A stretch of DNA of 54,897 nucleotides from Thiotrichales bacterium (GTDB lineage: Bacteria > Pseudomonadota > Gammaproteobacteria > JAABTG01), in contig JAABTG010000016.1 in the NCBI GenBank assembly GCA_011389995.1, forward strand, positions 1 to 54,897, in the 5' to 3' direction. The number at the start of each line of letters is the position of its first letter. Position 1 is the stretch's first letter. Both the position numbers and the translations under genes were made by a program. Shown here piece after piece: positions 32,220 to 40,845 of the stretch. Under the pieces are notes generated by a model. It made no database searches. It saw only the letters and a program-made list of their open reading frames with translations, and was not told the origin of the DNA.

Positions 32220-33179
32220 ATGAACCAGCAACGTCAGCTCTACCCCGCCATCACACCCTTCGCGTCCGGCCACCTGCGGGTATCGCCGCGACACACCATC
32301 TACTACGAACAATCGGGCAACCCCGTCGGCAAGCCCGTGGTATTCCTCCACGGCGGCCCCGGCGGCGGCTCCAACCCGCGCATGCGCCAGTTCTTCAATC
32401 CGGAGGTCTACCGCATCATCCTCATGGACCAGCGCGGCTGCGGCCAGAGCCTGCCCCATGCCAGTGTGGAGGACAACACCACCTGGCACCTCATCGAGGA
32501 CCTGGAGACCCTGCGCCACCGTCTCGGCATCGAGGCCTGGCAGCTGTTCGGCGGCTCCTGGGGCTCCACCCTGGCCCTGGCCTATGCCCAACGGCATCCC
32601 GAGCGGGTCACCGAAATGGTGTTACGGGGGATCTTCCTGCTGCGTGAGAAGGAGTTGCACTGGTTCTACCAGAACGGTGCCGGCCGACTGTTCCCGGACG
32701 CCTGGGAGCGCTTCCTGGCGCCCATTCCCGAGGCGGAGCATGATGATCTGCTGAACGCCTATCACCGCCGGCTCCATGGCGACGACCAGCGGGTACGGCT
32801 CGAGGCGGCACGGGCATGGAGCCAATGGGAGGCCTCCACCAGCGAGCTGGTGCCCTGCGGCGAGCTCATCGAGGCCTTCGGTTCACCCGCCTTCGCCCTC
32901 GCCTTCGCCCGCATCGAGAGTCACTACTTCGTCCATCGCGGCTTTTTTGACGACGAGGACCGACTGCTGGCCGATGTGGAGCGCATCCGACACCTCCCCG
33001 CCACCATCATCCACGGACGCTACGACGTCATCTGCCCGTTGGAAAGCGCATGGGAACTCCACCGCGCCTGGCCGGAGGCGAGGTTCGTCCTGGTACCGGA
33101 GGCCGGACACTCCGCCTTCGAGCCCGCCATCTCACGACAGCTGGTGGCGGCCACAGACCGTTACGCGGGCGTCGCCTGA
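32220..33179 (+). CDS. pip: Prolyl aminopeptidase (proline iminopeptidase)
   Basis: A 319-residue alpha/beta hydrolase that removes N-terminal proline from peptides. It has the oxyanion motif FLHGGPGGGSNPRMRQFF, MDQRGCGQSLPH, the nucleophile elbow FGGSWGSTLALAYA, the acid in GRYDVICPLESAW and the catalytic His in AGHSAFEPAI. ATG 32220 gives the canonical N-terminus (MNQQRQLYPAITPF). Likely monocistronic and cytoplasmic. Confidence 0.95.
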   Translation: MNQQRQLYPAITPFASGHLRVSPRHTIYYEQSGNPVGKPVVFLHGGPGGGSNPRMRQFFNPEVYRIILMDQRGCGQSLPHASVEDNTTWHLIEDLETLRHRLGIEAWQLFGGSWGSTLALAYAQRHPERVTEMVLRGIFLLREKELHWFYQNGAGRLFPDAWERFLAPIPEAEHDDLLNAYHRRLHGDDQRVRLEAARAWSQWEASTSELVPCGELIEAFGSPAFALAFARIESHYFVHRGFFDDEDRLLADVERIRHLPATIIHGRYDVICPLESAWELHRAWPEARFVLVPEAGHSAFEPAISRQLVAATDRYAGVA

Positions 33180-33306
33180 GGGACATCGACATCTGCTGTC
33201 GAAGCATTGCCGGCCCCGCCGGGCACCGGCCCGGGGCCGCGCGGGTGCCGAAGCCACGGTGCCCGCCACGGGGGGGTGTCCAGCAAGTGGTGGCGCGCCC
33301 GGGGTT

Positions 33307-33337
33307 CTGTCGGAATTCTTTACATGGATACAGACAG
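33307..33337 (+). promoter_or_regulatory. Candidate activator site for the sigma-54 promoter at 33387
   Basis: Inverted arms CTGTC (33307-33311) and GACAG (33333-33337), extended by an overlapping TCTGT/ACAGA pair, lie about 75-105 bp upstream of the predicted start, a usual place for bacterial enhancer-binding proteins. They do not match the NtrC consensus. An A-rich stretch (33348-33364) between site and promoter could bind IHF. Confidence 0.35.
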
Positions 33338-33386
33338 GTCCTGCCTGAAAAAAATAAAAAATATAATACTCAATGGCTTATAAAAC

Positions 33387-33402
33387 TGGCACGGTGAATG
33401 CT
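33387..33402 (+). promoter_or_regulatory. Sigma-54 promoter in the pip-lgt gap
   Basis: TGGCACGGTGAATGCT matches TGGCAC-R-N4-TTGC-W with one mismatch in the -12 box (ATGC); GG (33388-33389) and GC (33400-33401) are correctly spaced. The start would be near 33413. It faces no plus-strand gene: lgt is convergent and a strong terminator ends at 33495. Confidence 0.7.
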
Positions 33403-33412
33403 TAAAGCTAAG

Positions 33413-33495
33413 CAAGGCGCCCTCGGGCGCCCCTGTAACTTCTCAATCCTCGCTTTTTTGAGAGTACCCGGTCCCGTCAGGGCCCGGGTTTTTTT
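33413..33495 (+). ncRNA. Putative sigma-54-dependent small RNA (about 83 nt)
   Basis: Between the sigma-54 promoter and a strong terminator there is no open frame of note but three hairpins: GGCGCC-CTCG-GGCGCC (33416-33431), TCTCAA...TTGAGA (33441-33463) and the terminator stem (33467-33488) followed by seven T. The arrangement is that of a free-standing regulatory RNA, comparable in design to NrsZ or CrcZ of pseudomonads, though no sequence match to them was recognised. The linker between stems 1 and 2 (CCTGTAACT) and the loop of stem 2 (TCCTCGCTTTT) are possible pairing regions; the latter is pyrimidine-rich and could contact ribosome-binding sites. Confidence 0.6.
33467..33495 (+). terminator. 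Rho-independent terminator of the putative small RNA
   Basis: CCCGG-T-CCC pairs with GGG-C-CCGGG across a GTCA loop with one internal mismatch, followed by seven T (33489-33495). The T-run is on the plus strand only, so it does not serve the convergent lgt gene. Confidence 0.92.
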
Positions 33496-33524
33496 GTTGC
33501 CCTCCCGCCACCCCGCGAGCAGCA

Positions 33525-34328
33525 TCAACGACCTCCGGCTGCGGGCCGGCGGCGATAGGCGAGAGCCATCAGGATGGCGCCCGCCACCACCATGGGAATG
33601 GACAGGGCCTGCCCCATGGTGAGCCAACCGAATGCCAGATAGCCGATGTGAGCATCGGGCACGCGCACCATTTCCACCAGCGTCCGGAAGCCCCCGTAAC
33701 CCATCAGGAACAGGCCCGAGACCGCCATGGTGGGCCGCGGCCGGGCGGAATAAAGCCACAGGATGACGAACAGCACCACGCCTTCCAGCAACGCCTCGTA
33801 GAGTTGGGACGGATGTCGGGCCACGTCGCCCCAGCGTGACCCCCCCACCACCATGCCCCAGGGCAGATCCGTGGGACCGCCCCACAGCTCGCCGTTGATG
33901 AAATTACCGATGCGACCGGCGAACAGCCCCGGCGGCACCAGGGGGGCGAGGAAATCCGTGACGGCGAAGAAAGGGCGCCCGGTGCGCCGCGCATACAGCC
34001 CCATGGCCACCAGGACACCGAGAAGGCCGCCGTGGAAGGACATGCCCCCCTGCCACACCCGCAACAGGCTCAAGGGGTCGCCAAGGAAGCGGGAGAAATC
34101 GTAGAACACCACGTAGCCGAGCCGTCCACCCACCACCACGCCCACGGCCAGGTAGAACAGCAGATCCCCTATCTCCTCCGGGCGCCAACCCGAGCCCAGC
34201 CGCGCGGCCCGCACGCGGCCGAGCCACCAGCCCGCCAGGAAGCCGGCCAGGTACATGAGGCCGTACCAGTGAATGGCCACCGGCCCCAACTGCAGGGCCA
34301 CCGGATCGATTTGAGGGTAATGGAGCAT
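33525..34328 (-). CDS. lgt: Prolipoprotein diacylglyceryl transferase Lgt
   Basis: A 267-residue inner-membrane enzyme that adds diacylglycerol to the lipobox Cys of lipoproteins. Motifs: [34 protein letters not shown] and the Lgt signature [13 protein letters not shown], then [16 protein letters not shown] and [19 protein letters not shown] 34328 was used; the frame extends 13 residues upstream without support. It is usually next to thyA; here several genes lie between. Confidence 0.96.
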   Translation of the reverse strand: MLHYPQIDPVALQLGPVAIHWYGLMYLAGFLAGWWLGRVRAARLGSGWRPEEIGDLLFYLAVGVVVGGRLGYVVFYDFSRFLGDPLSLLRVWQGGMSFHGGLLGVLVAMGLYARRTGRPFFAVTDFLAPLVPPGLFAGRIGNFINGELWGGPTDLPWGMVVGGSRWGDVARHPSQLYEALLEGVVLFVILWLYSARPRPTMAVSGLFLMGYGGFRTLVEMVRVPDAHIGYLAFGWLTMGQALSIPMVVAGAILMALAYRRRPAAGGR

Positions 34329-34524
34329 GGGACCGTAGTGTAACCGCAGGTGCCGGCCCGTGGGCACGCAAGCCCCCCTCCCCGGCCCCCCGCGGAGTGC
34401 GGGGGCACCCCGCCCCGACCATCAGGCTATGCGAGGGCCCCGGGGCGCGCCCCATCACCTCCCCGGCGAACCGGGTGACTATACTGGGAGCCCAGCCCTT
34501 CATTCGCCCGGCCAGGCCGCATCC

Positions 34525-35403
34525 ATGCGCAGACTCAGCCCCATTCTCGCCCCCCTCCTCGCCCTCGTCAGCGTCGCCGTGTACGCCCAGGCTGCGGGCA
34601 TGGTGGAGGGCCTCCAGTCTCCGGCCTGGGTTGAACGCCAGGGGGCCATCGTGCCCGTGGCCCCGGGCATGGTTTTACATCCCGCGGACAGGCTGCGCAC
34701 GGGTGGCGGGGGGCGCCTGCTGCTGCGGCTCGCCGAGGGCAGCCACGTCAGGCTGGGCGAGAATACACGCTTCCATCTCGAACGCTTCGCCCCGCCCTCC
34801 GCACCGGACGGCCCGTTCCTGGGAACACTCGGGGTGGCGAAAGGCACCTTCCGCTTCACCACCACCCGCCTGTCCCGCCCTCATCGCCGTCATCTGGACA
34901 TCCGCCTGGGCGCCGTCACCGTGGGCATCCAGGGGACCGATATCTGGGGCCAGGCCAAGCCCGACGAAGACACCGTCTGTCTCATCGAAGGCGACATCAC
35001 GGTGGGCCGGGACGACGAGCCCGCCGTCACCATGAACGAGCCCCTGAGCATCTACGTCGCCCCGCGGGGGGGGCCCGTCAAACCGCCGACCAGGGTGCCC
35101 GAAGAGCAGCTCGCCGAAGGGGTGAAGCAGACGCAGCTCAGCGCCGGCCGGGGGGTCCAGGTGATCGGCGGGCCCTGGCACGTGAGCCTGGCCTCATTCC
35201 GCCACGCCAAACGCGCGACCGCGGCCTTGCGGGGCCTCCACGAGCAGGGACAGCCCGCACGGATCAGCACGCTGGAGATGGAAGGCAAACGCTGGCACCG
35301 GCTGGTGGTGTCCAACTTCAGGAACCGCCGGGAGGCCGAGGCCTACGCCGCCAGTGCGGAAATCATGGCCCGCCACCCCGGCGCCTGGCCCTACCGCCGA
35401 TGA
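34525..35403 (+). CDS. Exported FecR-domain protein with C-terminal SPOR domain
   Basis: A 292-residue protein: signal peptide (LAPLLALVSVAVYAQA), then a FecR-like beta domain (MVLHPADRLRTGGGGRLLLR; LRLAEGSHVRLGENTRFHLE; IRLGAVTVGIQGTDIWGQA) and from about residue 215 a SPOR-like domain (WHVSLASFRHAKRATAALRG; RWHRLVVSNFRNRREAEAYA). SPOR domains bind denuded septal peptidoglycan, so the protein may be attached to cell-wall sites. Domain order and lack of a membrane anchor argue against a classic FecR anti-sigma factor. No partner gene is evident. Confidence 0.85.
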   Translation: MRRLSPILAPLLALVSVAVYAQAAGMVEGLQSPAWVERQGAIVPVAPGMVLHPADRLRTGGGGRLLLRLAEGSHVRLGENTRFHLERFAPPSAPDGPFLGTLGVAKGTFRFTTTRLSRPHRRHLDIRLGAVTVGIQGTDIWGQAKPDEDTVCLIEGDITVGRDDEPAVTMNEPLSIYVAPRGGPVKPPTRVPEEQLAEGVKQTQLSAGRGVQVIGGPWHVSLASFRHAKRATAALRGLHEQGQPARISTLEMEGKRWHRLVVSNFRNRREAEAYAASAEIMARHPGAWPYRR

Positions 35404-35531
35404 CACCATGGTGAAGCCCTGGCCGAAGGCGGCGGGCCCGCCCTCGGTAAAGTGTGCCGAGCTGCGGTCGCTACTTAACGTCAGGAACAGCCCATGGCGG
35501 CCCATGCCGCGACCCGTTCAGACGGACTCCA

Positions 35532-36413
35532 ATGCCCGAAGACCTCGTCTCCAGCGACGCCCGCCTGCGCATCAACAGGCTCCAGGAACTGCCTCCGCTG
35601 CCCGTGGCCTCCCAGCGTCTGCTGACCATCCTCTCATCGGAGGAGGCCGGCCTGGGGGAGGTGGCCGCGACCATCGAGCTCGACCCCGGCCTCGCCGCAC
35701 GCATCATCGGCGTGGCACGCTCCGCCTTCTTCGGCCAAAGCGCCACCATCTTCGGCGTCAAGGACGCCATCATCCGGGTGCTCGGCCTCGACATGGTGCG
35801 CAGCCTGGGTCTGTCCATCAGCCTGGGTGACGCGCTGGGCTATGAACGGGCCCGCGGCTTCGATGGCCGCCGTTACTGGACCAACGCCCTGCTGACCGCA
35901 GACATGGCCCGCTATCTGGCGCCGCGGGTGACCCTGGACGCCCCCCCGCCGGCCGAGCCCACCTACCTGTGCGGCCTGCTCCACGGCCTCGGCCTGCCGG
36001 CCCTCGCCCACCTCTTTCCCGACGAACTGTCCCTGGCCATGGACGCCGCCGGCGACACCCCGGTGTGGCGCCGCGCGGATTACGAGCGGCAGTGGCTGGG
36101 CATCGATCACCATGTGGCCGGCGGCTGGCTGGCACGGCGCTGGCACCTGCCGGAGGAGGTGGCCCTGACCATGGAGCACTACCATGACGCGGAATACCGG
36201 GGTCCGTTGTGGCCCACCGCGCTGCTGGTGGGCGCCTGCGCCCGCTGGTCGGAGTGGCGTCAGACGGAGGGGCAGGACCTGCCCCCATCCGTCCCCCATG
36301 AGCTCCACACCCTCGGTATACCCGCCCGGGACATGACGGCCATCGCTGCGGCCTTCGAGCGCAAGTATGAGCAGACCCTGAACATGGCCGCGACCCTCGC
36401 CGGAGAAGATTGA
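35532..36413 (+). CDS. HDOD domain signalling protein
   Basis: A 293-residue protein with one HDOD domain: NRLQELPPLPVASQRLLTIL, EVAATIELDPGLAARIIGVA, FGVKDAIIRVLGLDMVRSL and, further on, YLCGLLHGLGLPALAHLFP and EVALTMEHYHDAEY. The metal-binding HD pair is not conserved, which is normal for HDOD. The family acts in stress and c-di-GMP signalling without known catalysis. ATG 35532; 4 bp ahead of the GGDEF gene, so the pair is cotranscribed. Confidence 0.88.
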   Translation: MPEDLVSSDARLRINRLQELPPLPVASQRLLTILSSEEAGLGEVAATIELDPGLAARIIGVARSAFFGQSATIFGVKDAIIRVLGLDMVRSLGLSISLGDALGYERARGFDGRRYWTNALLTADMARYLAPRVTLDAPPPAEPTYLCGLLHGLGLPALAHLFPDELSLAMDAAGDTPVWRRADYERQWLGIDHHVAGGWLARRWHLPEEVALTMEHYHDAEYRGPLWPTALLVGACARWSEWRQTEGQDLPPSVPHELHTLGIPARDMTAIAAAFERKYEQTLNMAATLAGED

Positions 36414-36417
36414 GGCC

Positions 36418-37593
36418 GTGAATCCCGCCCCCTTCCTGAAGGCCGCCAACGACATGGGCGGCCGCTTCCTCGGCCTGCTGGACACCCTGTCCGCGGTCGC
36501 GGCGGTCTCCGCCATGGACATACGTCAGAAGGACGTGCCCAGCCTGCTGGGCGAGGCCCTGGACATCCTGATGCAGCACCAGGACCTGGCCCACAGCTCC
36601 ATCTTCCTGGTGGAGGCCGACACCCTGGTGTTCGCCGCCGGCGCGGATTTCGCCCGGCCCCGGACCCCGGCCGCCGAGCAGTCCGGAGAGCTCCGGCTGG
36701 CCGAGCACGATGTCAGGGTGTGCGTGGGCAAAGGGTTGCTGGGCATCGCGGCCTCCACCCGCGAGCCCCAGTACGAACCGGCCGGCTCCATCGCCCGCAT
36801 GCTGGGGACCAGGGAGAGCCCCGCCACCGCGATCCAGGGTTCGGTGTTGTGCATGCCCATCATCACCGGCGATACGGTGTTCGGCGTCACCGCCGTCTTC
36901 CATCCCGAGAAGGACCGCTTCCAGCACGGCCACCACCATGCCCTGGCGCTGTTCTGTGGGGTGGTGGGCCACATGCTCGCCAGTCACCAGGTGGTGAAGC
37001 GCATGGAACAGGCGGTGGAGCATCGCACGCGCCAGCTCGCCCGTGCCCTCGAAGAGGCCGAGGAGTTGCGGCGGCGCTACCAGGAGCTGTCCACCGTGGA
37101 CGAGCTCACCGGCCTGCACAACCGGCGCTTTTTCTTCCCCGAGGCCGAGGCGGCGGTGGCCCGGGCGGTACGCCACCGGCAGGTCCTGTGCCTGCTGGTG
37201 CTGGATCTCGATCATTTCAAACGGATCAACGACAGCTTCGGCCATGCCGCGGGAGACGAGGTGTTGCGGGACGTGGCCGGCGTACTGCGCCAGCACACCC
37301 GGGAAGGCGACATCCTCGCCCGCACCGGCGGCGAGGAATTCGTCGTCGCCCTGCCCCATACCAGCGACTCCGGCGCCCGCAGCCTGGCCGAGCGCGTCCG
37401 TATCCATATTCAGGACCTGGCCTGGCCCCACGTGTCCCAGAACATACGCGTCTCCGCCAGCATCGGCGTCGCCTGCCTGGACCACGCCGCCGAGGGCAAC
37501 GCCCGCCAGCACCTGGAGCGGCTCATGCGCCATGGCGACCAGGCCATGTATTGCTGCAAGCGTGACGGCCGCAACCGGGTGGCGGTGTATTGA
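36418..37593 (+). CDS. Diguanylate cyclase with GAF-like sensor
   Basis: A 391-residue cytoplasmic protein. Residues about 40-190 form a GAF-like domain (LVEADTLVFAAGADFARPRT; GKGLLGIAASTREPQYEPAG), followed by a coiled-coil linker (VEHRTRQLARALEEAEELRR) and a GGDEF domain: ELSTVDELTGLHNRRFFFPE, LVLDLDHFKRINDSFGHAAG, the active site RTGGEEFVVAL and a complete inhibitory RxxD (REGD) five residues before it. It should synthesise c-di-GMP with feedback inhibition. GTG start at 36418, four bases after the HDOD stop. Confidence 0.92.
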   Translation: MNPAPFLKAANDMGGRFLGLLDTLSAVAAVSAMDIRQKDVPSLLGEALDILMQHQDLAHSSIFLVEADTLVFAAGADFARPRTPAAEQSGELRLAEHDVRVCVGKGLLGIAASTREPQYEPAGSIARMLGTRESPATAIQGSVLCMPIITGDTVFGVTAVFHPEKDRFQHGHHHALALFCGVVGHMLASHQVVKRMEQAVEHRTRQLARALEEAEELRRRYQELSTVDELTGLHNRRFFFPEAEAAVARAVRHRQVLCLLVLDLDHFKRINDSFGHAAGDEVLRDVAGVLRQHTREGDILARTGGEEFVVALPHTSDSGARSLAERVRIHIQDLAWPHVSQNIRVSASIGVACLDHAAEGNARQHLERLMRHGDQAMYCCKRDGRNRVAVY

Positions 37594-37733
37594 CTCCACG
37601 GCGGCCAAGCCCGCGGCGCCCTGTGAAATAGAGCTGCCGCCGGGGCCCGTCGAAACCCCGACCGGCCGCCCCTGATGGACCGGGCGCGCGGGCCGCGCCA
37701 TGGGGAGACAGGCCGTGGTGGGGGGTGTAAAAT

Positions 37734-37761
37734 CCGACTAAATTACTCAACATTTAGTCGG
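37734..37761. promoter_or_regulatory. Perfect inverted repeat upstream of the DUF255 gene
   Basis: Arms CCGACTAAAT (37734-37743) and ATTTAGTCGG (37752-37761) flank an 8-bp centre and end 11 bases before the ATG. The half-sites resemble those in IscR/Rrf2-type operators (CCGACT...AGTCGG) but the spacing is wider than the IscR consensus. It could be an operator or a translation-affecting hairpin; no T-run follows. Confidence 0.45.
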
Positions 37762-37772
37762 GAGCGCGGCCC

Positions 37773-39851
37773 ATGTCTGCACCACAGCCCTACACCAACG
37801 CCCTCGCGGGCGAGACCAGCCCCTACCTGCTGCAACACGCCCACAATCCCGTGGCCTGGTACCCCTGGGGCGAGGAGGCCCTGACCACGGCGCGGCAGGA
37901 GGGCAAGCCCATCCTGCTGTCCATCGGCTACTCGGCCTGCCACTGGTGCCACGTGATGGCCCACGAATCCTTCGAGGACGAGGCCACGGCCCGGCTCATG
38001 AACGAGCTGTTCGTGTGCATCAAGGTGGACCGCGAGGAACGCCCCGACCTCGACCGCATCTACCAGACGGCCCACCACATGCTGGCCCAGCGTCCCGGCG
38101 GCTGGCCCCTGACCATGTTCCTCACCCACGATGACCACACCCCCTTCTTCGGCGGCACCTACTTTCCCCGCGAGCGCCGTTACGGCATGCCGGCCTTCCG
38201 CGAACTGCTGGAGGGGGTGGCCCGCGCCTACCGCGAGCAGCAGGCGGAGATCCGCACCCAGAACGCGGAGATGATCACCGCCCTGCGCCGCGTCGATGCC
38301 ACCCGGCTCGACCCCGGGGTACAACTCGACGGTGCGCCCCTGGAGCTCGCCCGCCAGCAGATCCAGCAGGCCTTCGACCCCCGCCACGGCGGTTTCGGTC
38401 AGGCGCCCAAGTTTCCCCACCCCACCAATATCGAGCGTCTGTTGCGCCACGAGGCCGCCACCCGCGCCATCGGCCGGGTGGACGAGCAGGCCGGCCACAT
38501 GGCCCTGTTCACCCTGGAGCGCATGGCCCGCGGCGGCATCTACGACCAGTTGGGGGGCGGTTTCTCCCGCTACTCCGTGGACGATTACTGGATGATCCCC
38601 CACTTCGAGAAGATGCTCTACGACAACGGCCCCCTGCTCAGCCTCTACAGCGAGGCCTGGCAGCTCTCACCCAACCCCTTGTTCCAGCGGGTGGTGGCGG
38701 AGACCGCGGGCTGGGTGATGCGGGAGATGCAATCCCCCGAGGGCGGCTACTACTCCAGTCTGGACGCCGACTCGGAAGGCGAGGAAGGCCGCTTCTACGT
38801 GTGGGAACCCGACCAGGTGCGGGCCCTGCTGACGGCCGACCAGTACGCCGTGCTGGCCTACCGCTTCGGCCTCGACCGCGAGGCCAACTTCGAGGGTCGC
38901 TGGCACCTCCACGCCTACCACAGCCTGGAGGAGACCGCCGCCCATGTGGGCATGGACGCCGCCACCGCACGGGCCCTGCTGGACGAGGCCCGGGCCATCC
39001 TCTTCCGGGAACGCGAGAAGCGCGTGCGCCCGGGCCGTGACGACAAGGTCCTGACGGCCTGGAACGGCCTCATGATCAAGGGCATGGCCACCGCGGCGCG
39101 GGTCTTCCGGGAGCCCGCCTGGGCGGACTCCGCCTCCCGGGCCCTGGATTTCCTGCGCGCGCACATGTGGCGCGATGGTCGCCTGCTCGCCACCTACAAG
39201 GACGGGCGCGCCCACCTCGACGCCTACATCGACGACTACGCCTACCTCATGGACGGCATCCTGGCCCTGCTGGCGGTGCGCTGGCGTACCGCCGATCTGG
39301 AGCTGTGCCTGGCCCTGGCAGAGGTGCTGCTGGAACGCTTCGAGGACCGGGAAAACGGCGGCTTCTTCTTCACCGCCGACGACCACGAGGCCCTCATCCA
39401 CCGCCCCAAGTCCCTCGGGGACGACTCCATGCCCTCCGGCAACGGCATCGCCGCCCACGTGCTCATCCGCCTCGGCCATCTCCTCGGGGAGACCCGCTAC
39501 CTGGATGCCGCCGAGCGCACCCTGCGCGCCGCCTGGCCCGCCATCGGCCGCCTGCCCCACGCCCACAACGCCCTGCTGCTGGCCCTGGAGGAATACCTGA
39601 ACGCCACCACCAGCGTGGTCATCCGCGGCCCCGCCCAGGAGCTGGCCCGCTGGCAGGACACCGTCAACCCCGAGTACGCCCCACGCCGCCAGGTGTTCGC
39701 CATCCCCGCCGCAGAGACCCATCTGCCCGGCGCCCTCGCCGAACGCAGCGCACCGGACAGCGGCGCCATCGCCTACCTGTGCGAGGGTTTCACCTGCAGC
39801 CCCCCCATCACCAGCCCCGAGGAACTACACCGCCGCCTCACCGCCGTGTGA
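37773..39851 (+). CDS. DUF255 thioredoxin-like/glycosidase-fold protein (YyaL/SSP411 family)
   Basis: A 692-residue cytoplasmic protein. The N-terminal 170 residues are a thioredoxin-like DUF255 domain ([40 protein letters not shown] with a CHWC redox pair; [20 protein letters not shown]). The remainder is an alpha/alpha-barrel as in N-acylglucosamine epimerases ([55 protein letters not shown]). The biochemical role is not established; family members are widespread and of normal length here. Confidence 0.92.
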   Translation: MSAPQPYTNALAGETSPYLLQHAHNPVAWYPWGEEALTTARQEGKPILLSIGYSACHWCHVMAHESFEDEATARLMNELFVCIKVDREERPDLDRIYQTAHHMLAQRPGGWPLTMFLTHDDHTPFFGGTYFPRERRYGMPAFRELLEGVARAYREQQAEIRTQNAEMITALRRVDATRLDPGVQLDGAPLELARQQIQQAFDPRHGGFGQAPKFPHPTNIERLLRHEAATRAIGRVDEQAGHMALFTLERMARGGIYDQLGGGFSRYSVDDYWMIPHFEKMLYDNGPLLSLYSEAWQLSPNPLFQRVVAETAGWVMREMQSPEGGYYSSLDADSEGEEGRFYVWEPDQVRALLTADQYAVLAYRFGLDREANFEGRWHLHAYHSLEETAAHVGMDAATARALLDEARAILFREREKRVRPGRDDKVLTAWNGLMIKGMATAARVFREPAWADSASRALDFLRAHMWRDGRLLATYKDGRAHLDAYIDDYAYLMDGILALLAVRWRTADLELCLALAEVLLERFEDRENGGFFFTADDHEALIHRPKSLGDDSMPSGNGIAAHVLIRLGHLLGETRYLDAAERTLRAAWPAIGRLPHAHNALLLALEEYLNATTSVVIRGPAQELARWQDTVNPEYAPRRQVFAIPAAETHLPGALAERSAPDSGAIAYLCEGFTCSPPITSPEELHRRLTAV

Positions 39852-39863
39852 CCTCGAAGAAAC

Positions 39864-39906
39864 GGTGTCAGGAACCGTTTTCCAATCGGAAACGGTTCCT
39901 GACACC
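39864..39906. repeat. Perfect 17-bp inverted repeat between convergent genes
   Basis: GGTGTCAGGAACCGTTT and AAACGGTTCCTGACACC form a perfect hairpin with a 9-nt loop. It lies directly against the stop codon of the PfkB gene (39907) and 12 bp after the DUF255 stop. From memory, the same GGTGTCAGGAACCGTTT core recurs between genes in many proteobacteria, so this is probably a REP-like dispersed palindrome serving as a two-way terminator or mRNA end. Confidence 0.85.
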
Positions 39907-40845
39907 TTATTTGAAGTCGTAGCCGAAGGCCGTGCGGAAGCGGGCGGCGAACTCGTCTGGAGAGAAGCGGTGGTTCTGGGTGCCGTGGTGCTCGATCTTG
40001 ATGGCGCCCATGAGGGCCGCCAGGCGTCCGATGGTCTCCCAGTCCATGTCCTTCATGAGGCCGTAGAGCAGACCGGCGCGGTAGGCGTCGCCGCAGCCCG
40101 TGGGATCGTTGATGGTGGTCACCGGCACCGAAGGGATTTCCGTGCGCATGTTGGGCCGGGCGTGGATCACCGAACCTTCTCCGCCCTTGGTGATGATCAG
40201 GGCCTCCACCCGGTCCATGACGTCCTGCTCGCTATAACCCGTGCGGTCCTGGAGCAGCCGCCATTCGTAGTCGTTCACCGTCACCCAGGTGGCCTGGTCG
40301 ATGAAGGTCTGCAACTCGTCCTTCTGGAACATGGGCAGGCCCTGGCCCGGATCGAAGATAAAGGGGATGTCCGCCTTGGCGAACTGCTCGGCGTGCTCGA
40401 TCATGCCGTCCCGGCCATCGGGCGAGACCATGCCGATGGTGACGCCCTGGGCGGCGCTCACCTCGTTCAGATGGGCGTAGTTCATGGCCCCGGGGTGGAA
40501 GGCGGTGATCTGGTTGTCGTCCTTGTCGGTGGTGATGAAGGCCTGGGCGGTGAAGGTGCCGTCCACGGTACGCAGGTAGTCGCGGGGGATGCCGTTGTCG
40601 TCCATCCATGCGCCGTATGGGGCGAAGTCCTCGCCCACGGTCCCCATGGGCATGGGCTTGCCCCCCAGCAGCTTCAGGTTGTAGGCGATATTGCCGGCGC
40701 AACCACCGAACTCGCGGCGCATGTCGGGAACCAGAAAGGATACGTTGAGGATGTGGACCTGGTCCGGCAGGATGTGATTCTTGAAATAGTCATGGAACAT
40801 CATGATGTTGTCGAATGCGAAGGAACCACATATCAGTGCCGGCAT
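39907..40845 (-). CDS. PfkB-family carbohydrate/adenosine kinase
   Basis: A 312-residue kinase of the ribokinase superfamily. PfkB signature 1 is FGGCAGNIAYNLKLLGGKPM, and signature 2 is NDPTGCGDAYRAGLLYGLMK, with Cys replacing the usual Ala of GAGD but the catalytic Asp kept. ALIITKGGEGSVIHA is the nucleotide-binding strand. The compact form and N-terminal ALICGSFAFDNIMMF resemble bacterial adenosine kinase-like enzymes. Substrate may be adenosine or a sugar. Monocistronic, convergent with the DUF255 gene. Confidence 0.85.
   Translation of the reverse strand: MPALICGSFAFDNIMMFHDYFKNHILPDQVHILNVSFLVPDMRREFGGCAGNIAYNLKLLGGKPMPMGTVGEDFAPYGAWMDDNGIPRDYLRTVDGTFTAQAFITTDKDDNQITAFHPGAMNYAHLNEVSAAQGVTIGMVSPDGRDGMIEHAEQFAKADIPFIFDPGQGLPMFQKDELQTFIDQATWVTVNDYEWRLLQDRTGYSEQDVMDRVEALIITKGGEGSVIHARPNMRTEIPSVPVTTINDPTGCGDAYRAGLLYGLMKDMDWETIGRLAALMGAIKIEHHGTQNHRFSPDEFAARFRTAFGYDFK

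Noticed and set aside
35818-37701. A 627-residue open frame on the minus strand
   Set aside because: It overlaps the HDOD and GGDEF genes, whose motifs are clear, and its own translation is low-complexity without any family feature.
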